Assembly (NCBI GenBank): GCA_963169105.1
Contig: OY720637.1
Span: 35,955,925-36,019,924 of the forward strand
DNA from: Ceriagrion tenellum
Taxonomy: Eukaryota; Arthropoda; Insecta; Odonata; Coenagrionidae
DNA length: 64,000 bases
Direction: 5' to 3'
The position numbers and the translations under genes were made by a program. How positions within the stretch are numbered: position 1 is the first letter of the stretch; each line of letters begins with the position of its first letter. The notes under the pieces are model-generated. The model saw only the letters and a program-made list of their open reading frames with translations, was not told the origin of the DNA and ran no database searches. Shown piece by piece: positions 55,361-64,000 of this stretch.

Positions 55361-56025
55361 CAGGGTTGCGATCGTCAGGGAAAACCTGGAATTGTCAGGG
55401 AATTTTGAATTTCTGGAAAAGTCAGGGAATTCTCTTAACAGTCAGGGAGAAACTGTGATAGAAAATCGTTATTTTTCTACCATTACGTTTATCGGCCAGT
55501 TTTTCCCGCCCTTTATTTCATGAACTAAAACTAACGTCCGTCGCTGACGTGCATGGAATAAGCCCCATCATTTCGTGGAGTATTCAGTTGTGAATCTTAT
55601 TAGTTGTCAATCTTAGTTATTTAGTTGTAAATTCGATGTACAATGTATCCCTTTTGTATGTCCTTATTGCGATAAAAGTCTAGGATTGTTAAAATTTACG
55701 ATAACAATGTATTACGCTCATCACAAGGAACAGGAGGCTATATGGTTCGGAAAATTTTCCCTCGCGTTTTATTTTCACTTCCGAAACTCAGGTCGAGAAG
55801 TAGCTGGAGCACACTAGGTGATAGTGCATACATACTTGCAGTTCTAAATATACGAGACGATGATTAGAAAATTTACAGGTGGCGTAGAAGATTTAATTCA
55901 GCTGAAAAAAATATTCCAATAATAGGTGACCTTTTGGTGATCGGTCAGGGAAATTGGTAAATTCATCAGGGAAAAGTCAGGGAAAGGTCAGGGAATTTGA
56001 CAATTGGATATCAGTAGCCACCCTG
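55361..56025. mobile_element. Non-autonomous hAT-like element
   Basis: Left end CAGGGTTGCGATCGTCAGGG; right end complement CAGGGTGGCTACTGATATCC. Both subterminal regions carry clusters of GTCAGGGAA (right ones on +, 55967-55995). CAGGG termini and such clusters are typical of hAT elements. A TAAAT is shared by both flanks (55356-55360, 56026-56030), perhaps the remnant of an 8-bp duplication. No transposase. Confidence 0.75.
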
Positions 56026-56911
56026 TAAATGTATTTAATTTCGTTTCGATTTCCATCCCTGATCAAGACTGAATTACAGTAATACTAGGGGGAAACCTTA
56101 TTTTATTTTCATTTCAGTTTGTAAAACGACCTTCCAAGATGCTATGTTCATGTTTTTAGAAAATCTTAAATAAGTGACCCAGAGGCCCGAGCCTCGCTAT
56201 TCAATTTCGAAGGATTTAATTTGTTTTGTATAATTAGAGAAGAAAGACGTCCTACAAAAACTCGGAGATTTTTTTGCTCTATAGTTCGTTCCGTGGATTG
56301 CTTCCCTCTTAAGATTTGTGACCACTTGTTCAAAGAATTCTATTCCTTGTTATTTTTGCGTTCGTTTATTTTAGGTAGTTCAGGTGGCACTATGACTCAG
56401 ACGTGAAGTATCTTCAGAGGTAGTGAGGCTTAAGACAATTTTGACGGTGGAGATGTTTTGAAAAAAAAAAGTTTTTGGACCAAATGAACGTATCATCCTC
56501 TAATGTGTACAAGAAAAATATGCTACATGATTTCCGGGAAATCTTCATTTAAGATATCATATGCAACCTGTCTAGTGTATCTACCTGTTTACTTTAAGCT
56601 TGGAAGTATTTGTTTATTTTAGTATCGATTAATTATCTGTTTCATGGGCAACATTTTTTGTTGATCGCTTCATCGAATAATTTGTTGAAAAGTTTAAAAA
56701 AATATTTTTAAAGGTGTTAATCTCTGCTTGGACGAATCGGAATTTCTTAATGATGAGGGTAAATAAAAAAAACGTTGCAATTCCACAAGTTTATATCTAT
56801 TTTTAACGGCTGTGGTTTAAATGTAGTGCATTTTCTTCTGGTGAATCACCTTAAGTGCATGCATATTCTTCACATGTGAATAACCCGAAGATGATGAACT
56901 GCGTCAATACC
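56026..56911. other. No recognisable feature
   Basis: AT-rich; 56026-56050 resumes the TTTAATTTCGTTTC-type sequence seen left of the hAT-like element. Confidence 0.5.
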
Positions 56912-57553
56912 ATTGTGTTTTTCCCCGATCCGTCTAATATTTAGAGCAATAATTCTATGGTTCTTAACAATTCTAGTAATTATTTTTCCTTATAAATAAT
57001 TTGGACAAGTTTGTTTAAATCGTCGTTTTATTCATTGATGCCGCCCTTCATTTTGTTTTTCCCCGATCCTTCCAATATCTAGAGTAATAATTCTATAGGA
57101 AGTATTTTTCCTTAAAAGTTGGTTGGACAAGATTGTTTAAAACGTCGCTTTTTTCATTAAAGCCTCCCATTATTGTGTTTTTCCCCGATCCGTCTAATAT
57201 TTAGAGCAATAATTATATGGGTCCTAATAATTCTTATAAGTATTTTTCCTTATAAATAATTTGGACAAGTTTGTTTAAATCGTCGTTTTATTCACTGATG
57301 CCGCCCTTCATTTTGTTTTTCCCCGATCCGTCCAATATCTTGGGCAATACTTCTATGGGAAGTATTTTTCCTTAAAAGTTGGTTGGACAAGTTTGTTTAA
57401 AACGTCGCCTTTTTCATTCAAGCCGCCCATTATTGTGTTTTTCCCCGATCCGTCAAATATTTAGAGCAATAATTCTATGGAAAGTATTTTACCTAAAAAA
57501 TTGGTTGGACACGTTTGTTTAAAACCTCGCTTTTTTCATTCAAGCCGCCTATC
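56912..57553 (+). repeat. Tandem array of 122/138-bp units (A-B-A-B-B)
   Basis: Five units start at 56912, 57050, 57172, 57310 and 57432, with lengths 138, 122, 138, 122 and about 122. All contain TGTTTTTCCCCGATCC, AGTATTTTTCCTTA-type and TTGGACA-GTTTGTTTAAA. The longer A units carry about 16 extra bases after CTATGG and have AAATAATTTGGACAAG where B units have AAAGTTGGTTGGACAAG. A and B alternate, giving a 260-bp higher-order period. Confidence 0.95.
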
Positions 57554-57960
57554 ACTTGGGTGGGTGGAGCGTTGGTTTGTAGAGGAAAGAAGGGTCATGG
57601 GATTGAATCGGGGCGTGTGGGGTTCAAGTGGCTCAAGGGGGGGGGGGACCCAGGAGGGATGGGGGTGTGTGTTTTCTTCGTCGGGGGGCGGGGACGGAGG
57701 GCAGCGCTCTCTTGCGGCCGACGGGGGAGTGAGCCGAGGCTTAAGTGTAATCCCCGAACCTCCTCTCCTCCGGAATCCTTTTCCATTTCCCAATCTCTTT
57801 TCTCCCTTCCCCCACTCTCGCTGAACGTCTTCTTCCGAACCCCTTTTCCCTTCCCGTCCGATTCTTCTTCTTTCTCGTTTTCTCCTCGTTCTCTCTCTCT
57901 CTCTTATCCTTCCGTATCCCTTCTCCCCCTTATCTCAGTAGCAGTTCAGAAATGGTATTC
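57554..57960. other. GC-rich patch, G-rich then pyrimidine-rich
   Basis: G-rich at 57590-57740 (a run of G at 57639-57647), then C/T-rich 57760-57920 with CT repeats near 57890. Frames of 115-172 codons in two phases overlap and are compositional. It begins directly at the end of the tandem array. Confidence 0.5.
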
Positions 57961-59070
57961 CTTACCATCACGAGTCATTAATTTTATTCGCTTCTTGTTT
58001 AAGTTATGGCAATATTTAAGTTTCAACCCTTGAATCCCCATTAAATATTGAATATGCGATTAAAATTTTACCCTATGACTTATAATTTTTGTTAAGGTTA
58101 TTTTTCATTATTTTTCTTGTTTATTTTTTCACGGTTTATCTGGTTTCAATTTAATGATTTAACTTAGCATGTGTCATCTGCTCAGATGGTGATTCATTAC
58201 CCTGTCATAGAAAATAGACACGATAGAAAGGTAATACGGTTCGTATTGTTCATGTTGAGGCATCATTATCGAGATTTTAACATAGTCGTCGACTTACGAA
58301 TGTCACTCAAACCTTGTTTTCAACTTGAACGTAGACATTTTCAATTATAAATGTCTTTGTACTCACTTCTCGGTGTTGCTTCTTTTTATTCCTTGTTGTT
58401 TACTCTTCTCTTTCTACCGTCTGTATTCCCTCGGTACTCTCATGAAGTTCATTAGGAGTGTGTTTAATGATGCGTAGGCATTATTTCCTATTATCTAAGA
58501 ATAATAGGTAGGCACTATCTCACTTAGTGTTCCAATCCTAAAATCAAGTATTTTATTCAGAATTTTCCCTCGCGGAAAACTTACGTGACTCTCATTTTCG
58601 TCTTCAATTTAATTTTGCCCCTTTGGAAGGTTTTTCCAGTTGACTTTATTATATTCTACGAAACATGTCTATCATTGTGCTTGGGTAGTGTATTTTTTCA
58701 TGTTTTGCGTTTTAATGGAAATGATCGAATGATTCAAAGTTTGATTAAGTCTCCTACGTTACGAATTCAAACCTGTGTTTCCTGAAGACGCTTGCTTGGT
58801 TTTTGCGCGAAAGAAATGAGTTATGGTGCAGGTAAGTTCTCAATAGGATTGTGAATGATAATTATTTTGTCGAGTAGGAAATAAGAATAGGAAATATGTG
58901 ACCAAAGATGTGCTAATGAGTTGGGCAATGAAATAAGTAAAAAAATGCAATATTAAAGCATTTCCCACGTAACAATGGACCGCTGACCAGGGACACAGGC
59001 TCGGGCAGCAATATTGAAGAGTGCGCGGAGTACTCGCTGCGTGGCAACAATTAAACGACCATTAGAAAAG
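57961..59070. other. Unassigned; fold-back relic and a donor-like site
   Basis: 58296-58356 resembles 36630-36675 on the minus strand (TTGAAAATGTCTACG, AGTTGAAAACAAGG), a decayed hammerhead-like fragment. CAGGTAAGT at 58827-58835 matches a 5' splice site, but no convincing exon precedes it. A 66-codon frame at 58585-58785 is unrecognised. Confidence 0.4.
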
Positions 59071-59073
59071 TAA

Positions 59074-59503
59074 AGGCTGGGACACAATCAACGTGTACGT
59101 GTAACGTGAGCCGTCAACGGGAATACGCGAAAAGATGGCTGACGGGAAAGTATCGCGAACGGACACAATCAACGTGTACGGGGAGTACGTGTACGCGAGA
59201 GATAGGCAACTTTCATCTCTTCCCGTGTCCCGTAAACGGAAAACCAATCAGAATAGTCCTGAGAATCCGGGAATGGGAGCCATCTGTCGGCAGATTCATC
59301 CAACTGCTGAAGATAGCTCTTGGCGAAGACAACTTATTTACTTTTACACTTGTTTACACCTGATCTCTTAGCTGCGCCTGCGTTAGTCAATTGTTACTCC
59401 GGGCCGCGTTAACGTCGATTGTGTCCGCTGACTTGCGTTCCCCGTCTCCCGTTGTTCCGTTAACGTCTCGCGTCACACGTACACGTTGATTGTGTCCCTG
59501 CCT
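59074..59503. mobile_element. 430-bp TIR element with four subterminal repeats (Harbinger-like TSD)
   Basis: Inverted ends AGGC-GGGACACAATCAACG and about 45 further matching bases, flanked by TAA on both sides (59071-59073, 59504-59506). GGACACAATC-ACGT occurs four times, two in each direction (about 59081, 59160, 59416, 59482), like transposase-binding sites. No transposase frame. Not related in sequence to MITE H1. Confidence 0.85.
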
Positions 59504-59506
59504 TAA

Positions 59507-60479
59507 GCCTCTAGGGCTAATATGCTTCGCTTATACGTTGCTTCGTCCAATTGCATTCTCGGTAGTGGGCTTTGTTAATGTGATATTTACGGCAATTTAT
59601 TTTAAAATGGTCCAATTTAAAAAAATAGACTATTCAATTAAGTCTTCAAGATTAAAAAGCCAGTTTCCGATTTATCCTACGTTGGAAATTGACACCGCTA
59701 GAGAGGGTTAAGGTTGATAACTTTTTAGATTTTCGGATTAAATAAATAGAATTGTGCAAAAACTGTTGCTCCTACAGAGCCCATCTTTAGCACACTTCTC
59801 AAGTATGGCAATACACTTACCGTTTTGTAGGATTTATACAATTTCAACTAAAAATGTTAGATTTATAAAAAATTAAAAACAGCCAATTTTCATGTTTTTT
59901 TTCCAATCGTTTTTCTGTTTATAGACCGATTTTAGTTTAAAAAGTCTCATTTTGTAGATAATGTTATTTCCTACGATTCTTCTGTGCATCATTTCCCTCT
60001 ACGATACATAGTTTTCCGAGTACATTGGAAAAATTGATTTTACCATCTAATTGTTTAAATAAAACGTGACTCGAAATTTGTTTCAATCATGAGATGAGAG
60101 GACTCTTCCAAAACGACCCACTTGAATTTTTCGCGATGAAATCGCGGGTAAGAATTTCTTCAAGTTTTGACTAAAAATTTGGGTTATTTTCCTGGCCTAC
60201 ACATCTAGTGTATGCCTCAGTGAAAATTCTATTCATCGAGTTAAAGCTTAATGAATAGCAGTGTCAATCTGAGCTTTGTGCTTCTATAAAATGGCATCGC
60301 TTGCAATGACGCTTTCGTTTTTTATTTTGTAACCAGATAATTTTAATCCTTTTCCGTTCCTCATGTTATTACTTAAGTTAATGTTAGTGATCGATGTTTG
60401 CATTGCCGTTGTTGTTTTGCACATTACCATGGTGGCTTGTTTTTTTCATCATATGTCGAGGTTATTTTTTCCAGTTGAG
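59507..60479. other. No recognisable feature
   Basis: AT-rich; 73-codon frame at 59490-59711 unremarkable. Confidence 0.5.
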
Positions 60480-61180
60480 TGAAAATTGTTTCCAGTTCTT
60501 CTTTCCCTGCGCATTCCGCTCCAGTTTCTCTTTATCTTCACTCTTCCTCGACCCCAGTTCGACCCAGCTCAACTCCCGTTTTGCAGCTCTCGGAAAAAAA
60601 ATGAAACTCGATTCCTATATATTCGATATCCGTGTCGAGTGTATCCATCCGTTTGTATGGGATGGAGTGAGATGTGGCTAGGATCACTCCCTCCGCTATC
60701 TAATTCAAGCTCCATTTTCTCCCCTCCGGCAGGATCTACCCAATGGGATAGTTTCTTCCTTTTATCCATCACGTATCCTATCTCTCTCTCTCAATCCGTA
60801 GTAGTTCCTAGATCGGCTGTTGGAACCTTTTCCATGTCGACTTTCGTTGATGCTATTATTCACCCCTTATGGGGGGAAAATAACATGGGAAAGAATCCGG
60901 GGGACCCTTTTTTTAAAAGTTTTTTTTTTCAATCCTGCCGCGAAATGAGAGAATTAGTTATCAATCGTTCCATTTTTGGCCCCAGTCAGCCGTAGGATTT
61001 TCGTTGCAGTCCGTACCCCTTCTAACCGCCGCTTCTCTCTTGTTCTTCGCGAAGGGATTCTTGCCAACGCGCACCCAACTCCCTTAAGTGCACTCCGAGG
61101 CGGTTGGAGTAAATGCTACCGTGGCGTTTTATCCTTCGCTGCGTAGTGGGTGAAGTTCTTTTGCCCCTGTTCTCCGCTGG
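60480..61180. other. GC-richer patch, pyrimidine-rich on +
   Basis: C/T-rich blocks 60495-60570 and 60770-60800, CpG at 61020-61130. Frames up to 169 codons are serine/proline/phenylalanine-rich. Confidence 0.45.
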
Positions 61181-61382
61181 AAGATTATTCACTCGAACGC
61201 CGCTAAGGTTGGAAATTTATTTAAAGGTCTAATTGTCCCGAAGTGGCAAACAAATGTCGAACTTGTTAGCGGGCGTAACCCATATTTTACTTCGAAATGA
61301 TCTCAGCGGTATCTTAAAATGTGGAAAAACCTTTGCTGGATGGTAATTACTTCAGTTGGTTTCCTTTATTTATTTTATTATT

Positions 61383-62115
61383 ATGTATTCTACCGATAAA
61401 GGTAGGTTTTGTTGAATGTCAGAGAATCTCCTTACTGTTTTCTACACTTTCAGGGACTTATCCCGCTCTAGTATATCCATTTTCGCCTCGGTGTAAGATC
61501 TATCCTTCTTCATCCTCTCCATGAAACCTATCCTCCTCCTACCTCTTCCTCGCTTGCCCAACATCCTTCCCTCTATCACACTCTTGAGCAACTCTTATTA
61601 CATCCTCCAGCCACCTACTCTGCCTATTCCGGGTTTCATTCAGAAATTTCCTTATCTCGCCCACCATCTCAAGCACTTCCTCGTTAGTCTTCCTTTCCGT
61701 CCACCTAGCCTTCTTCATCCTTCTCCACACCCACATCTCAAATGCCCGCAGTCTATTCTCGTCCTCCTTTTTCAGGGTCCACGTTTCTGCCCCATACAAC
61801 GCTATGCTCCATATCAAGCTCTTCACCAGACTCTTCTTCACATCCTTACCCATCATCAACTCTCTTCTATTACTAAACGCCTCCTTAGCTAGCGCTATTC
61901 TCTTACGTGTGTCTTAGCTACTACACCTGTTTTCCTCTAGCGTTCTACCTAAGTAATTAAACCGTTCTACTTGTTAAGAGATTTTGTCCTCCAACTTTAA
62001 TCACAAGCTTCGTTTTCTTTGTCCTAGAGAATCACGTTACTTTTTTTCTTGTGATTTAACTTCATTCCGAATATCCCGCACAGCATTTCTAAAGCTTCTA
62101 CCAAAGCTTGTAGTC
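61383..62115 (-). mobile_element. LINE L1r, longest minus-strand fragment
   Basis: The minus-strand frame 61539-61859 is open for 106 codons: GKDVKKSLVKSLIWSIALYG, AETWTLKKEDENRLRAFEMW, RRMKKARWTERKTNEEVLEM. Upstream, 61860-62115 decays through ALAKEAFSNRRE, FNYLGRTLEEN-like and GMKLNHKK regions to ALVEALEMLCGIF near 62110. A frameshift near 61595 deletes part of the GNGLLK region. The catalytic YADD part is missing. Confidence 0.95.
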
Positions 62116-62137
62116 TTTTCGAAGATCGTTTATTTAC

Positions 62138-62229
62138 AAATGAAAAAACGACTTCGTTTTCTTCCACTGATTTATTTTTTGGGTAGAAAGTGGAGTTCAG
62201 TGGAAGAAAACGAAGTTGTTTTTTCATTT
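62138..62229. repeat. Hairpin, 33-bp arms with one mismatch
   Basis: AAATGAAAAAAC-ACTTCG and CTTCCACTGA on the left (62138-62170) are inverted at 62197-62229; loop 26 nt. Not related to the hairpin at 6311-6399. It lies right at the 5' breakpoint of the LINE copy. Confidence 0.9.
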
Positions 62230-63549
62230 TTGAATATCAACTTCCACATAGTTGAGCCTGATACCATTGATCGTTTATTTATATAACAACCGAAAAATCT
62301 TTTTTAATATACCTTATGTACGATGCTGCCTACTCTTAAAATTTGTATTCAATTGTCCTTCCGGATATAACGTTTTCATCTGTGCGATGGATATTATTTT
62401 AAAACTTTAATATACACTGGTTTGAAAATTTCTGATTTTTCCTCTGGTAATTCTCCATCCTGTATATCTCACAAGTAAGCTAATTTCTTTCTTTTTTTTA
62501 CTTCATCTTCCGGGGTTTTAATATTGTTTATTAACATACACGGAAACTGTGTATTATATTTTCTATTTATTTTTTCGACACTCTTCTTATGACATGTACC
62601 TTTAATTAAGATATGTTTTTCCTCCTACCGATATTTGATATTCGCCGACAAATTTAGTATAGTTTATCACTCCTAGACGCCTGAGGTCTCTTGAAAATCC
62701 AGAATTAGTGTCAAAAGTGAAAAAAACTGTCAGAAAATGTGTCTATTTAGGTCTTTTGGCGGTGTACGCATTATCATGGTTTATAGGGAATGCATCATCA
62801 AGCATTTTTAGACCATTGGCAGCTCAGGGAATGAACCTGACCGTGATGCCCGGCGGTTTGCCCTTAGAAGGCTGTTGTTCACTTCCCGTTGCGAAGATAT
62901 CAGTCAATTACCACTTAAAGGGGTGAATGGAGATTCTGATGGGTCGTTATGGCAAATTTCAAATATTTTTAATATTTAAAATGTGACATTTGTGCAACCT
63001 TATCTCATTCTTGAAATTGAAAATATTAATTTTTAGTAGTTTACTTGCTAATAAAATATTAAATGATTACATTATTATATCGCCTGGATTTTCTTACCGT
63101 ATTTTGACAATTTTAACCATTATTTACTGAAAAATAAAACAGGAATTAGCTTCTTTTCACTTCGTATTTCCTGAAGTAGATGTGTTACGTGCCGGCGTTT
63201 AAAAATGTGTATTTTTTTGCAAACCCGCCCTGCGGCTGTATTTAGTGTGTCAACATTGATGCAAAATCTTTAATTCGCCCTTTTCTGTATGCCAACAAAG
63301 TCCGTGAAATGCATTCCTGTCAACCTCGTCGTGTCGTCCCCATACATCAAACGTGGTGAAAAAATAACAAAAAAGATAAAGCGTTTTCTTGGTTTTTGAA
63401 GGAGATCACGTTTGCGGCTCGCTTAGAGGTATCGGCGAAACGTTTAAAAAAGATTGATGCTGGTGCATACACAAGTAGGAAGGCTGCGACGTGATTGTAT
63501 TTTATTTCACTTCAACTTTTGCTGCGCATATCCGTTTTCCTAGTAATGC
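62230..63549. other. No recognisable feature
   Basis: AT-rich to about 63180. A 72-codon frame at 62708-62926 has no recognised domain. Confidence 0.45.
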
Positions 63550-64000
63550 TTCACTTGCTTGAGTTAACGTCCCTTATCGGAGGGCCCGCGACTGGCCCAC
63601 TTGCGTCTCTGAATTTTCCCCGTCGACCTATACTCCTCCCTTTTTCTCATCCCTTATTTCCTCCCCTCACAACCCCTTGAGGCATTCCTGTCTGTTCCCC
63701 ACGTTTTGTCTCCGCCATTTACATCCGGAGACTCATTCCTTCTCCTCGGTTCTATCTTATCTCGCGCACTCAAATCTATTCCTTCGACCTCCCCGCAAAG
63801 AGCAAGGCGGCCGTTTCTTTTCCCTCAGTAAACCTTTTGGTCCCCCGGACTGTTCCCCGAGTCCCTCAAGCAAGCGAGGGGGTTTTCCTGCCGAATGTTA
63901 CCTTCATCTGCCCGCTTACCTCACCTTCTCTCTCAGGCCTGGGGTTACCTCTTCTGTCACACGTTGGATTGCTGATTCCTTCTGTATTCTCCCGTAGACT
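63550..64000. other. GC-rich patch, pyrimidine-rich on +, continuing past the edge
   Basis: C/T-rich throughout 63590-63990. The 106-codon + frame at the end is compositional. Confidence 0.5.

Noticed and set aside
57050..57553. CRISPR-like repeat array
   Set aside because: Units are 122-138 bp with no short repeat/spacer alternation, and the genome is eukaryotic; it is an ordinary tandem repeat with higher-order structure.
1975..62115. piRNA cluster
   Set aside because: Mixed-orientation TE fragments without genes would fit, but sequence alone cannot distinguish a cluster from ordinary repeat-rich intronic DNA; small RNA data would decide.

Overview
This window looks like non-coding DNA from an animal nuclear genome, most likely an arthropod and probably an insect. 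It has no operon-like gene packing, no rRNA, no intact tRNA gene and no open reading frame with convincing cellular-gene character. It does have many decayed non-LTR retrotransposon tails, tRNA-derived SINEs, TIR-bearing DNA elements, fold-back elements and CpG-containing GC-rich patches in AT-rich sequence. I cannot name the species. The longest reading frames are retrotransposon remnants, products of GC-rich patches, or short unconserved-looking frames.

Layout. Positions 1-6,100 hold a tRNA-derived SINE cut by the window edge, a LINE 3' tail joined to a tRNA-like module, a TTAA-flanked TIR element with a Harbinger-like MITE nested inside it, and a second SINE/LINE cluster. Positions 6,300-18,900 are sparser: a short hairpin, two ancient dispersed repeat families, a perfect 216-bp palindrome and several GC-rich patches. 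Positions 18,900-29,600 are dense in LINE fragments of two families, fold-back elements and a full-length SINE with target-site duplications. Positions 29,600-45,800 alternate quiet AT-rich DNA, GC-rich patches, further LINE tails (including the only endonuclease-domain fragment) and more fold-back elements. Positions 45,800-64,000 hold copies of another dispersed repeat, a second Harbinger-like MITE copy, long LINE tails, a hAT-like element, a 122/138-bp higher-order tandem array and a 430-bp TIR element.

Nothing here works as a pathway. The main biology is mobile-element turnover: about 15 copies of one LINE family (RTE/CFDP2-like tail) are nearly all 5'-truncated. Two observations go beyond a repeat inventory. 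First, positions 20,960-21,000 contain a textbook-like recursive splice site (branch-point motif, pyrimidine tract, and a 3' splice site directly joined to a 5' splice site) on the + strand. This suggests the whole window may lie inside a very long intron of a + strand gene. Second, at least five separate elements, most of them fold-back, carry the same hammerhead-ribozyme-like core (CTGANGA, spacer, GAAAC, 4-5 nt, GTH), as described for Penelope-like retroelements. Both are inferences from sequence reading and need RNA data or structure searches.
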